Program-made: the position numbers and the translations under genes
The notes under the pieces: model-generated
Seen by the model: only the letters and a program-made list of their open reading frames with translations
Databases searched by the model: none
What the model was told of the DNA's origin: nothing
DNA from: Alternaria dauci
Lineage: Eukaryota > Ascomycota > Dothideomycetes > Pleosporales > Pleosporaceae
DNA: 64,000 nucleotides
Direction of reading: 5' to 3'
NCBI RefSeq assembly: GCF_042100115.1
Contig: NC_091273.1
Span: 4,340,001-4,404,000 of the forward strand
Part shown: piece after piece, positions 44,264 through 55,813 of the stretch
Layout of the letters: each line of letters begins with the position of its first letter
How positions within the stretch are numbered: the first letter of the stretch is position 1

Positions 44264-44808
44264 TGCGTGCGTCGGATGGCTACTTTGGGTAATACACGAC
44301 GAGAAATTGAGTATGGGAGCGTGTAATCAAAACGTGGTAAGTGAGGCTGCAGAAAAACGCGACGCGTTGGGTGTGGGGAGAACGCGTGTGATGGAGCAAG
44401 TAGTAGGCACTCACTTGCTAGCGCAGTCGCCGTGCACGTGGTTGGCAATGCCCAACACCAAGGTCCACGAAATTTCCTCTTACTTGCTTGAGTTTGCTGA
44501 TCCCAGTTTGTCATTTCACTCACCTTGTCAGAGTCACAGTCAACTTCAACACATGTGTTCGCGAGTGATTACAATATATTTACAGATCAAACTTGACCCC
44601 AGACTCCGGGACAAATTGCTAAGTCTAGAGAAAGTCTATAGTGGTCGGAGAAGAGAACTTTTCGATGCAAAACAGTACGAGGAGAGGTGGTCGACATGCG
44701 TACAGATGACCAGAAGATTCAACAAGCACCCACGACGAGGAAAAGACAAAATGTGGAATACGAAATAAGATGACGATATTTGCCAACTATGCCAATCTAC
44801 CGCGTCAT
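44264..44808. other. Intergenic
   Basis: Upstream of the AT-hook gene and downstream of the transporter. No gene recognised. Confidence 0.5.
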
Positions 44809-47800
44809 TTACTCTGCCTTCTTAGTAGCCTTGGTCCTCAACTTCATAAGACCATACACCAGCGCGTAACCCGAGATGGCGAAGATGACACAGATGGCCG
44901 CATCCCTCCATCCGTAGTAGTACTCATTGAGGTTCACTGTGCGCAAGTAGTCGCGCCCATACGAGTATTGGCAAACCTTGCAGCCAGAAGTATCGTCGGG
45001 GTTGATGAGATTTGTGCCGCTTCCTGGGCCTGCTAGCCACGCTTGCAGGTAGTCACTGCAAGTTTGATTCGACGGGGGATCGAATCTGGCAAACTCCGCC
45101 TCGGAGCAGTTGATCTCCCAGTCCCAATCGGCAAAGACGAGCAGTGATCCCATGATGTAGTTGAATGGGTTGAGCCAGTAGCTGAAACAGTATTAGTAGG
45201 CTTATTCGCTAGCTTCATGGTGGTTTGGGAATATACTTACATCCAGTAACGCCAGAATTCTTGGATTTGCGCATATGGCACAAGGACACCACAGAACGAG
45301 ACGAGAGTTCCGAGGAGGAGCGGATTGACAAGTGAGGCAAAGACGGCATTGGGTGCGTAGGCTGCAATGAACTGACCGATACCCGTGTAGATGAACTGGT
45401 AGATGAGCATGACGAAGAAGATGGCGCCTGCCTTGTCCGAATCGCCGGGAAGACCGGCAGTGTAGTAGAAGCAGACAAAGTAGAGAACAGCGCAGATGAT
45501 GAGGTACGGGATCTCCGAGACGATAAGGCCGGTAACGAAAGCGATCCACGAGTACATCTTCGACTTCTTCTCACGAGTTTCGTAGATGTCGCGACGGTCG
45601 ATGAAGAGCGGTTGCAATTGCGCAATAACACCTGGGGCAACGAAAATGTAGTTGAACAGAGAGAAGAGGACAATTTGCTGGTCGGCTACAGTGTCGCCAA
45701 TCATCCAGAAACTGAAACCAATAAAGAGCGCGATACCAATGTGGAGGGCGAACTTGTTGTTGACGTAGTCAATGTTGCGGTACATGCTGACGTTTGCCCT
45801 GTGCGTAACAATCTTGGTCTGAGTCCAGAGATCCGTGGCGAACTCGTGGCCGTCGTCCGTGGTTCCAGGCGCTTTACCAGCAGCGTCAGTGATGATGTGG
45901 TCGAGGTCTTGATGCATGCGTGTCGCTTCAGGTGACTCAAGCCAGACTTGATGCCAGTCTTTTCCGTGTGTGCCAGTTACCACGTCGATCATATGTTCCG
46001 CAGGGTTGGCGTTGGGAGGGCATGGAGCGCCGTATCGACCAAAGTACTCCTTAATAGTCGCTGCGTTGTCACCGATGTCACCAAAGTAGACAGTCTTGCC
46101 ACCCTTCGCAAGGAGCAAAAGAGTATCGAATTGAGCGAAAAGAAGGGCGGAAGGCTGATGAATGGTGACCAAGATGGCTTGGCCAACGTCCGCGAGCTTG
46201 CGAAGGAAACGGACAGTGTTGAAGGCGGCCTGACCATCCAATCCAGCTAGACAATGTTAGTGGCGCACTAAGAGTATGGCTATATGTACTTACAAGTTGG
46301 TTCATCGAGGAAGATCAAGATCGAAGGCTTCGAAACAAGCTCAACACCAATAGTGACACGCTTGCGCTGCTCGACTGACAAGCCTGCTCCAACACGACCA
46401 ATCAAAGTATGCTCCAAGTCGTGTAGTTCAAGCAAATCGATGATAGTGTCGACATAGGCTAATTTCTCCTCACGGGGAATGTCCCGGCTTTGGCGAAGGA
46501 GGGCAGAAAACTCAAGCGCCTCTCGGACAGTCGCAAAAGGCTCGTGGACATCGAGTTGCTCGCAGTAACCGGCGGAACGTTGGAACGAAACAGGGAGTGG
46601 TCGGCCATCAACTAAGATCTCGCCGTGAATAGTACCGTCAGTCTTGCGTTGAGCCAAGACATCAAGAAGAGTTGTCTTGCCAGCACCAGATGAGCCCATC
46701 AAAGCTCCCAACATACCAGGTTTGACGTAACCATGAACATTGTCCAAGAGGGTGCGGTCGCCAGATGGGGTCTTGACAACGTACGAAAGATTGCGCCAGG
46801 TGAAGACGGAAGTGTTGCGCATAAGGTTGGCACCCAAGTCTCTGTTTCCAGTACCGTCCTCCTTGGAGCCGTCTGTTCTGGGTGCTTTCTCATTCGCTTG
46901 GGCTTCCACGTCACTGGGTGTGATAGAGTTGGGAACCTTTGTCTTGTTCTCACGGGGGATCAGGAGAGATCCTCCAGAACTGGCTGTGTCATCCCATCGG
47001 AGTGTGAAGAAAATCGTGAGGGCGATGAAGAGAAACCACCAGGCAAACAAGATACCAACGTTTCGCCAGATGTTGTCCTTGGAGTAGGAGAGACTCGCAA
47101 GGTAATCATCACCACTGACCACGGTAGCACCAGGCCTAGCTCCGGCGACACCTGCGCAGGCTTGGTGGGCACCGTCCTGGTACTGAGGGAGGAAGTTCGG
47201 AATCAGGTTGGCATTGACGCAAGGAATGTCTGTTCCGGAGAACTCGTTCGCCATCAAGGACTCAAATCCGTAAGAGAGCGGGTCAATCCAGTAGATCCAG
47301 ACGAACCATGGGTGCATGTTGGGCTTGGGAATCTGGTAGCCGATGTATAGGATAAGAGCTGTTACCGAGAAACCCGAGACCTTGGAGGCAGCGTCGAAGT
47401 TGGGGAAGGCGGCACCAATCATGCGGAAGAACGCAGTCATGACAAAGGTGACGAGATACACAATGAACCTGTGGAATCGTGTTAGTATATAGCATCGATG
47501 CAGCAAGCTCGCTCGTTACTTACCAAGTGGTGAAGAAAGCAGCAGCTGTAGCCTTGAGAGCCACCATCCAGTACAAAACAACCATGAACACGGTTACTTG
47601 GAAGAACAAAATCGGCACATCAGCTGTGATCTGTGCGATACAGAAAGCCGCGGGGTTGTAGAAAGCAAAGTTTTTGTGTTTTGCCAGGATGGGGCGACCG
47701 AAGAAGGAGTCTGTGACTTCGGACATGGCCAGCAGCGCGTTGAACAGCAGAGCCAAGAATAGGGCTCCTCCCTTTACGAACAGACCGGATGAATTGGCGG

Positions 47801-49326
47801 GAGCGTTGTAGAAAAGAGAACCGGCAATCTATCAAAGTAAAAGTCAGTAAAAGTTGAGCTTGGAGATGTAGGTGGACACTTACAAGTGCTTGGACGAGTG
47901 TTGAACCTTGCTTGATGATAAAAGTCGCCTTGTCACCCCAGAGGATCTGGTACTGTCGAGTGACGCAAGCCTTTACTTGGTCGTGGAATGAGACAGTCAT
48001 GGGCGACGATGCTGGAAGGCGATTAGACTTGTCCATCGCTATGGCTTCCATAAACAACTTGGTGTTGATCTTTGCCGCTTCACTCGTGGGGTATGACAGT
48101 TCCTGCTCCATAGCAGCCTTGATGGGAGACCGTTGGTAAGCCAACTCCAGCTCGATGTTGTTGCGTGGGAAGCCTTCAAATCCGGGGCGGATCTGTCGCT
48201 CAGCAGGTACCGTGACACCGGTCAAGTAGTCGGCGACGTTGGCGCCCTCACTGCAGATAAAGCCCTGCTCCTCCATGAAAGGACGGGCTTGTTCGCGGGT
48301 GCCGTAGAACACTTGCTTGCCTTCGTCTAGTACGAGGACTTTATCGAAAAGGTCGTAGATGCCGTTACCTGCCTGGTACAAGGTAACAATTGTGGCGATT
48401 CCCATTGCGTCTGTTAGACACCTGAGAGCACGAGTATACTCCAAGGCTGTGCTGGCATCTAGACCACGTGTGGAGTTGTCCCAGCAGGCTACGCTAGCGC
48501 GGTTGGCCAAAGTCTCAATGATAGAGACTCGTTTGCGCTCTCCGCCAGAAACACCACGGACAAAGGCATCGCCGACTTTGGTATCTTCGGTGTGGGAGAT
48601 ACCCATGGAGTCCATCAGGAACGACTTGAACTTCTGACGATACTCCTCGGGGGTTGCGGAATCCTTCGGTAGAGTGTTTGGGATAGTGAGTCTCGTAGCA
48701 AAATCCATAGTCTTGCCTACTGTGAGGGTAGGAAAGAAGAGCTCCTCTTCGGTGTTCATGACAATGCTGCCACGGTATTTCTGAGCTTCGATGTGGTCCA
48801 TAGAACCGAAGTGTACATCGCCTTCGACTTGGGCATAGCCCTTTCGCCTATTGGCAAGCATCTTCAGTAGAGTGGTACATCCGGAACCAGGCCTTCCTAG
48901 AACCAGCAGCATCTCGCCAGGCTGAACGCTGCCAAAACTGTTTTCGAGGATGGGCTTCAGTTCAGGTTTCTGTCGTGACTCCCTGATCTGCTGCGGGATG
49001 TTGAACTGACTCAGCACGTTCTCCTGCAAACGTGCGTCGGCAGGAACCACCTTGACGGTTAGTCCACTCCATGTGACTCCTAGTCTTCGTCCTTCTGTTG
49101 GGTCGTTTTGATGGATGTTCTTGACGTCGTTGGCAAGTCTCCATTCTTCCACCTTCGTCTTGGCGGAATCGCTGTCTGTGATGTCTTCTTCCAGTTCTCG
49201 CTCTCGCTCCCGCTCCATGTCATCATCATGTCGTGATTTGCCAGAGAAGGTGCGGGATAGTGTTCGCATGATTTCTTCGCCAGCGCCAGAGCCTATGTTG
49301 TAGGCACTGCTTCTCCTTCGCTCCAT
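44809..49326 (-). CDS. Full-size PDR-type ABC transporter (ABC-G)
   Basis: Exons 47884-49326, 47524-47828, 46294-47468, 45241-46246 and 44809-45181, 1433 aa. Introns are 47829-47883, 47469-47523, 46247-46293 and 45182-45240, all GTAAGT-type with consistent phases (0, 2, 1, 2). Domain order is NBD1-TMD1-NBD2-TMD2. NBD1 has GRPGSGCTT about 144-152, Cys replacing the Walker A Lys as usual in fungal PDR pumps, and VSGGERKR about 259-266. NBD2 has GSSGAGKTT about 841-849, LSVEQRKR and FLDEPTSGLD, whose Ser codon is split by an intron. The tail ends with a membrane helix ([20 protein letters not shown]). Family members export drugs, plant defence compounds and own metabolites across the plasma membrane. 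Confidence 0.96.
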
Positions 49327-51354
49327 GTTGGTGTCTGTTCCAAGGTTGGGCCAAAATTATACTCCGTATGTGGATCGAGGACTAAGTATTAAAGAATGTA
49401 TGTATTCTGGAGTGTGGGGGTGAATAGCCTGAACAAACACTACTGGAATCGATATTGGGAGCGTTGTCATATAAAGGAGCCTATGGGGAATTGTTGTGGA
49501 TACCGATCGACCACAAGAGTCTACGGGGAACTCGGGCGTCAACAGCAGCGGCTCCGACTTTGCTGACGTTGCAGGCGGATTTTTCTACAGTCACTGCTTC
49601 TACCGTAGATTCCGGATGAAGCAGGGACTTATCTCAGACAAGGAAGCCACGGGGGCCGAGCATAGCGGTACACCTGGAGACGGCCAGGTTTTGAGCGTTT
49701 TGATTGGACCATGTTTGCATCCTAGCAGCAAGAGCAAATTCGGATTTGTCTAGACTGATCCGATGCTAGATGCAGGGCCAGCCACAGTCAGTGCCCTTGT
49801 CTCCCGTTACTGGGCGTACGTTACACGGAACGGAGCTGAAATTGGCTGCTGATAGCGTGTCTTAGTGAAGAATCTTGGGGGTCAACTCAGGCTCGGCCGA
49901 GCGCGCAATGCACCGAACAGTGTCCCGAAACCTCGAGAACGATGCAAGCAAGTCCCAGCGTGTCGGAGAGGCTCTCCACGTGGTTTCGACTGGCCATAAA
50001 GATGGACTTGGAACCATCCGAATGTGGAGATCCTAAGCCAATTGCAGGCGCATTCTTTATTTAATGCTCGCTGTTCGCTCTTTCGGCCGCCGACTTGTTG
50101 TGCGAGACCAGTATCCACACATTATAGACTGCCGCTATGCCTCATCACAGATAAGAACGGTTTCAGCGCGACATGTTTACTTTCGTACATCCCACCGTAC
50201 CTTGCTTGTACAACCACGCGGACGAAACGAAGGCCCGATGGGTAAGGCCCGATTACAGCCATTTCCCGAACGATGCATTAGAAGGTCGAAGCACGAGATA
50301 ATTCGCACATTCGCGCGATAAAGACCGAAAGCCGATGACGACAGTAAGACTAGGCTTACGTGTGGAGTTATTCTGGTGGTTGATGGATGCCGTCGCGTAA
50401 AGGGTGCGCAGATCACAGACCTGGCACCCGCGGCCTCCGAGAAGCTAGAGAGTGGAGCGCCAAGGCTTTCTAGCGCCGAATCCGACGCACGGAACCGGGA
50501 GTGCACGTTTCACTTCAGCCATAATATTACATGTTGTGACTCACCAGGCATCGCTGTAAGGTTCGTTACATAGACAATAAGAATCCCTAGAGACTGGTCA
50601 GCAACTGCATGTCTCTTGGGTGTGCGCGCGGACGTCATCACTCGACTGGCGGATCGGATGCTGAGTGCTAGGGAATCTGCCGTCCCATCCCGCCTTACAC
50701 TTCATCATAGGAGCACATTCGGGACATTGATTACTCTTCAACGGCGATATTCTCATCGTTGGTGATAAACCCAAAGATACCGAACGCTTTGGGATAACAC
50801 ACAAGGTAAATGCCGTAATTGCCCTGCGTCCAGAATTCGTTCGGTCATCGGTAGGCTTTGGTGTGACGTAGAACATGGTTACCGTCGCTTTTCGGAACAT
50901 CAGAAGCAGAGCTCAACACCTTGCATTATGAGCAGCCTTTGCATTCTTTTCTCCATGCAGAACCCCAAAGGGTATCCCCGCAGTTCAAATGCAAAAGCAT
51001 AGCCGGTGCCCTGGACGTGTACTCTAAATTGGGACTTTGCCAAACCCACCCGCCCACTTCGTTCAACTGCTGCTGTACGAGCACAACTGCATGTAAATCA
51101 CGATGCGGTATGTGAGCGAGCGGTGGCCCCCACTACAGTGCAGGTGGTCAAGACGCCACTAATCTTTTCATAGTAAAGTGAGATGCGACCTGCTTCTAAG
51201 CGAGTAAATTTGACTGGCTTTCATCATGACCGCACCGCTAGCAAACTCAGCTCCAAAATTGCTTAATCTGCAAGATTATGTTACCGATAAAGTATCACAG
51301 ACAAATTTCCCCTCCATCGAATCACGTGAAGCATTACTTCATCTCGACTCTCCA
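49327..51354. other. Gene-poor stretch upstream of the transporter
   Basis: About 2 kb with no recognisable protein gene. Contains a 12-bp palindrome, GCTCGGCCGAGC, at about 49890-49901 (a CGGCCG core, Zn2Cys6-like) about 570 bp upstream of the transporter start. No clear PDR element. Confidence 0.45.
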
Positions 51355-51390
51355 GCATCGGTGGTTTAGTGGTAAAATTAGCCGTTGCCA

Positions 51391-51407
51391 TCCTTCACAG
51401 GACAGTT
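51391..51407 (+). other. Canonical tRNA intron (37/38)
   Basis: 17 nt, tccttcacaggacagtt, in the standard eukaryotic nuclear tRNA intron position just 3' of the anticodon. Confidence 0.75.
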
Positions 51408-51426
51408 TCGGCTAGCCCCGGGTTCG

Positions 51427-51480
51427 GTAAGTTCACCTAAATCATCTCCAGTTCGACTCATTGTTCTAACAAAAGCATAG
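51427..51480 (+). other. Spliceosomal-type intron inside the tRNA T-loop
   Basis: 54 nt that begins GTAAGT, holds TTCTAAC (branch site, ending 11 nt before the 3' end) and ends CATAG. Its size and signals match the mRNA introns of the neighbouring genes. Exact removal restores TTCGATT. It also holds GTTCGACTC at 51451-51459, a match to the Pol III B-box core GWTCRANNC. The boundary is ambiguous by one base (G at both ends), but the GT-AG reading is natural. Confidence 0.75.
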
Positions 51481-51496
51481 ATTCCCGGCCGATGCA

Positions 51497-53060
51497 ACGA
51501 GCAGCTGCAGCAATTCTTTTTGCGGGTGTGGGGGTCTGTCATGGTAGAGGTGGTAAACAGGCATGGTTGTAGGGGACGACAAAGATTATACTCCAATTTC
51601 CTCCCGGAAGTTGCAATGCAATGCCTGATTTGTTTTGTTTTGGCTGCCGGCCGCAAGTTTCAGGTCCCAGGTCCCAGGTGTGCTTATGGCGTGCTCAACC
51701 GGGCGGAATGTTGCAGGTGAGTTACGACCGTAAGCTATGTGTTAGTGCTCACTAGTGGGGCTCATGCGATCCGTAGCCCGGATAACACTGGGACTCATGC
51801 ACCGCACTATCGCTGGGCCACAAGTTGTTTACTCATATCTTGTACGCATTTCGTCCTTCGACTATTTCTGTTTATTCATCATCATTGCGCATGGCAGCTG
51901 CGGCTCTGTTCTCTGCCTGTTGAGGATTGCGCCATTGAACATACCCGCCCACGTTATCTACTAGGTAATAGCTGGTTATCTTGGTAGTCTTGACTTCCAC
52001 CGCGAAGAGAATTACAAAGCGAGCCGCAGTATCACTTCGCATCATTGACAAGAAATCAATCAGTCGAGTACACCTGCATCTTCTCGCGACTTCCAAGGTC
52101 CGCTTGGAGACTTCTGAGCCCCTGAACAATCGTAGGAGGATCGGCGTAGACGGTCCGTCGTCACGCCACTACCAACAAAGCTTATGGGTTGCATAGATGT
52201 GTGCTGTGAATCTCGACACAGTGGTTCCAGTGCGTCAGTCTGTGGGCACACGATAGTCATAGGAAGAAAGAATGGCCATACAACCTACACTGCTTCGGTG
52301 ATCCACGGCTCGTCACACTCACTTGTGAGAACTACCCCTTACGATTGAGCGACGGCATGTCGATCCGGGTCAGCAGCCACAGCTGAGCTCTATGATTGGT
52401 TTGGCCGACTCCTCTGTGACCGGGCTACAACTCGAGTTAGCTACTTGGGGCATGGGCGCCACATTCAACTCTTTGAGAAAGCTTTGAATGCATATGCTGG
52501 GCTCAGGTTCCATGCTACATCACAAGTTCTAGTGTCCGAAAATTGGGTAGTGCGGCCTGGATCTCGAGCACTTCAAGGCGTGCGAAAACATCATTCCTTC
52601 CAGCGAGACAGTGGACGCAGAAGACCTGCGACTAAGTGTGATTGAAACCCGTGGCGATGAGCGGTACGCTGATCATCTCAGCACGGGTGCTGATATGTCT
52701 GACAAATGTGTCGCTTTTGTGTTGCACCATACAAAGAACGGACGGAAGTAGGATCATCAAGCAGTCAAACTGCTCTTCATGATTTGTTTCACTAGATTGC
52801 CCCTCAAAGGTCACTCTGATTCTACCAGAGTGTAATGTTTGTTACCTCAGTAGGGATACAATGGGTTGGAATCACGTGTCGGTTTTATGACAGTCATGCT
52901 CTACAAGGTAGCTTGCTTGTGGAACATCTGCCCTCCTCATGAAGAGATACCAGAGACAAGCCAGCATGCGTGTGATTCAGAGCAAGCTAGAAATCACTGC
53001 GTAAAAGCAGAGACGGTCGCCTTCTAGGACTGTCTTGCAAAGCTTCTCACTCAACTCATC
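51497..53060. other. Intergenic
   Basis: No protein gene recognised; includes the T5 terminator and a short tandem repeat of caggtccc near 51661-51679. Upstream region of the P450-like gene. Confidence 0.45.
51517..51521 (+). terminator. Pol III terminator
   Basis: Run of five T starting 21 nt after the tRNA 3' end. Confidence 0.6.
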
Positions 53061-54395
53061 ATGACAAGCGATTGGGAACGCCAACAAGCGGCAGCGAAAT
53101 GCGACGAGATTATCCGATTCAAACCTCATGGAGCGGAATCTAGTTATCACAATCATCAATCCGCAAGAGCTGAGCCAAACGGAAGACTCAAGCAAGTATT
53201 CGGTATCGACAACGGTTTTACCAATCCCAATCCCGCGAGTCAAAAACCGTTCATCAGGAAAGCTGAAAATCTGATGCTCAGGGCGATGAACATGAAAAGT
53301 TCAGACAGTATGGAGGACGAAGACTGGTCAAGCCTGCGAAGCCAAGCCATAAACTTCTTCGAAGAGTACATGAACAGGAAAAGCGACGAAACAGTCAACC
53401 TGGCTGAGCTTACGCAATACATTGTGCTCAGGCAGTCGCTCTGTTATCTTTTTGAAGGCGCCGCATATGCACTACGTAATGAAGACGTCTTCGATGACAT
53501 TACATTCATCGGCCGTCGTATCAATGAGCTATGGATCGAAAGCAAAACGACAAGCACTATCTCTGCAGACGAGCTGACCTGGGAGAAAGAAACAGACTTA
53601 CACAACGCGCTGCGTCGGGTGACAATGCCTCCAATGTCTGGCAGCTTCTATGGCCAGTTCCCAATCGTCGAGCAAGTCGATCCAGAAACACCCGCATCGA
53701 ACCCGATGAACCTCTTGCTCCCAGCTTACGAGACTATGTGGCGTATCGTATTACGTTGTTTCTTGGAAGTCAAGCATCGAGGCGCACATCAGGGTTCGGT
53801 GTGGACAACAGTGTTGCTCCAATACCTGGAAGATCTGAAGGACGCTAAGGTCATCAAGCCGACCGCAGCTTTCCACAGGTTTACTGAGAATGGTACCAAT
53901 AAGGTTCGGCCTGTGGAGATAGTCAAGGAAGCCCTAAGACTTTACCCTCCCACACGACGTGTTCATCGTATGTTCGACGGCGAAGCGCAATCTGCTGACA
54001 TCGAAGGCTGCCAGAGATCTGGATTACTTGGAGACACTGATCCTCTTATTTTTATCCCCGAAAGATGGCAGAGCATCTGTGAGGATGAGAGACAAGCCTT
54101 CTATGGCATAGCGGCGCAGAGCTGTACGCAGCTCCGATACAAGAACGAAAAGGACAGATTGAGGTCTGCAGAGACAAAGCAGGGATATATGCCTTTCGGA
54201 TACTTTTGTGCGGCTGATCATTCGAGCACCAAGGAGTTTGCTTCTAAAATGATCGCGTTGTTGGTAGCAGTGCTCTGTCACGGACTCGGAGACCAGTGGG
54301 AGTTGGAAGATCCTGGAAGTCTACCGTCTACTACCACCCCTCTTGACTCAGACCGTGCAGCATACGAAGGATTGCGGCTGAAGCGCAGGGGTTAA
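53061..54395 (+). CDS. Divergent cytochrome P450-like protein
   Basis: Single exon, 444 aa, no N-terminal membrane anchor. P450 landmarks are KEALRLYPPTRRVHR with E290-x-x-R293, FIPERW about 331-336, and a heme-loop-like YMPFGYFCAADHSSTKEFASKMIALLVAVL about 376-405. In canonical P450s the Cys lies seven residues after the Phe (FxxGxxxC); here FGYFC has only four. The I-helix Thr motif is not evident. It may be a P450-fold protein with altered or lost heme chemistry, like the diverged P450-like proteins found beside fungal metabolic genes. Intronless, in gene-poor surroundings, which could mean an origin by retroposition or transfer. No frameshift or stop is seen. Confidence 0.75.
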   Translation: MTSDWERQQAAAKCDEIIRFKPHGAESSYHNHQSARAEPNGRLKQVFGIDNGFTNPNPASQKPFIRKAENLMLRAMNMKSSDSMEDEDWSSLRSQAINFFEEYMNRKSDETVNLAELTQYIVLRQSLCYLFEGAAYALRNEDVFDDITFIGRRINELWIESKTTSTISADELTWEKETDLHNALRRVTMPPMSGSFYGQFPIVEQVDPETPASNPMNLLLPAYETMWRIVLRCFLEVKHRGAHQGSVWTTVLLQYLEDLKDAKVIKPTAAFHRFTENGTNKVRPVEIVKEALRLYPPTRRVHRMFDGEAQSADIEGCQRSGLLGDTDPLIFIPERWQSICEDERQAFYGIAAQSCTQLRYKNEKDRLRSAETKQGYMPFGYFCAADHSSTKEFASKMIALLVAVLCHGLGDQWELEDPGSLPSTTTPLDSDRAAYEGLRLKRRG

Positions 54396-54803
54396 GCGCG
54401 AGAGTGAGCGGGACATGAACCTTTTGTAGGCATTAGCTTCTTAACTTGTTCGTCGTCCAGTTCCCTTGCATTCGTTTCTGCGTCTAAGATGACACTGGAC
54501 ATCTTTTTTGGACCAGTTTATGCAGCCTCGCAGTACTGGAGAACTCACGCGCCTTCCAGTCTGGGAATACGTCACCTGGTTAGTCAGAACAATGCAACAA
54601 TTGCTCCTCATTCACCGCGCCATTATGGTGCAAATAGAACTGCATCGCCGGATCTCCTTCTGTTATAGAGTCAGCTGCTCCCCCTACGACCTTGACTGTA
54701 GCCACACAACCCTATGCACGCAAACACAGCACTACCTTATCGTCCACAAGTCGGGCAAAAATCCGCCTCTTACTCGCCATAACAAGGTACAGCCACGTCC
54801 AGC
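54396..54803. other. Intergenic
   Basis: Short stretch between the P450-like gene and the small Cys gene; nothing recognised. Confidence 0.45.
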
Positions 54804-55194
54804 ATGTCGCGATACGTTCCTGCGTCGACCAAGGCTAAGCCTCATAGCAACGCACTCATTAGGCTCTTCGTGTGGCGATGTTCCAATCAAGAATGCAAAC
54901 ATGACAATGAGACATTAGCAAGTGAACGCGGCTGCGTCCGAATGATCTCAACTGGCGAGGAGCTTTCAGAACCCATGTGGTATAGAGAGAAGTGCAAAAT
55001 GTGTCGTCGGCAAGCAGGGTAGGTTGGAACTGTGCAGAATACATACAGGACATACACTGACTTTGTATTTTCACCCCTGCAGTAGAGGGTGCTTGCTTCT
55101 TCAAACCAAGCCCGTAACACCCCTTCAGCCGGCAAGCGAAACGAAAGGCAAGACTAAAGCGGTGGCAGACGAGGATGTCGAAATGGAGGGTTGA
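54804..55194 (+). CDS. Small Cys protein, possible zinc ribbon
   Basis: Two exons, 54804-55018 and 55083-55194, joined by a 64-nt intron (GTAGGT...CACTGAC...CCTGCAG, phase 2), 108 aa. Without splicing it would end in an early stop right at the donor. Six Cys: WRCSNQECKHDNETLASERGC carries C-x4-C and a later Cys, EKCKMCRRQ gives C-x2-C, and one follows just after the junction (RGCLLLQ). The C-terminus is Lys/Glu-rich (TKGKTKAVADEDVEMEG). The Cys spacing suggests a small metal-binding fold. No signal peptide. Function unknown; the clean splice to a sensible acidic tail supports a real gene. Confidence 0.55.
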
Positions 55195-55813
55195 TGCGAA
55201 GTAATGTCTACTCGTAAGCTCGAGTTCTGGATCACCCTTACGTTGATGGATGGATGTGGGACATTGGGCAGTCCATTTGCTGGAACGCACGCGTCGCCTC
55301 TGGGCTAACGGTTCGCGCTAGAACATGAAGTTTAACAATACAAAGATCCCAATGTTGCTTGCAATCTTTCTTGATGTAATTGAGGATGGAATGTGTGACG
55401 TGGAACAGAGTGCGATGTCAACGTCATCACGTACATTTGGAACGCGTCTTGACGCGACGTGCTAGGCCGGATCGGTTTTAGGGCGTCCTGTTCTGGCCAA
55501 GCTTTCACTGAAGCCGTCGCCGCTAACACCTGCAAACAGGAATCATTTTGATCCTGTGCTTTGCCATGATCCTTTGGAGCGGGATGAGGTAGGTTCTTTG
55601 ACCCAGGTTCCTGCTAAAACGCACACTACGGTTCCTACTTGTCCCTACCAGGGACAAAAGCTGCCAACGAAGATCGTCAGCTCGGTGACGGCTCCACATC
55701 CTCTCACATTCGCTACGGCAGTCGCCCTCTACGCAATGGTTATCACAGTGACCCTCAAATTTATAGCGATGGCATTCATTCACTTGAAGAGATTGAGGGG
55801 CTTAGTTGCATTC
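55195..55813. other. Intergenic between convergent genes
   Basis: A plus-strand frame at about 55640-55800 reads a polar, Gly/Ser/Tyr-rich segment (GSRPLRNGYHSDPQIYSDG) like the tail of a Pth11-type protein, but I found no in-phase upstream exon; possibly a gene remnant. Confidence 0.35.

Larger units (their letters stand above)
51355..51496 (+). tRNA. tRNA-Gly(GCC) with an anticodon intron and a second intron in the T-loop
   Basis: All four arms are perfect once two insertions are removed. Acceptor stem GCATCGG (51355-51361) pairs with CCGATGC (51489-51495), discriminator A51496. D-arm 51364-51378; anticodon stem AGCCG (51380-51384) with CGGCT (51409-51413); T-stem CCGGG (51418-51422) with CCCGG (51484-51488). 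Anticodon GCC is 51387-51389. The canonical intron is 51391-51407 (17 nt, after position 37). The second insertion, 51427-51480, splits the T-loop TTCG|ATT between positions 57 and 58. A-box TGGTTTAGTGG (51362-51372) is intact; the B-box is split. A T5 run follows at 51517-51521. Intact stems argue against a decayed pseudogene. Confidence 0.85.

Noticed and set aside
43545..44768. 407-codon plus-strand open frame
   Set aside because: Mirror of the AT-hook gene's biased Pro/Ala/Lys codons; low-complexity translation without motifs.
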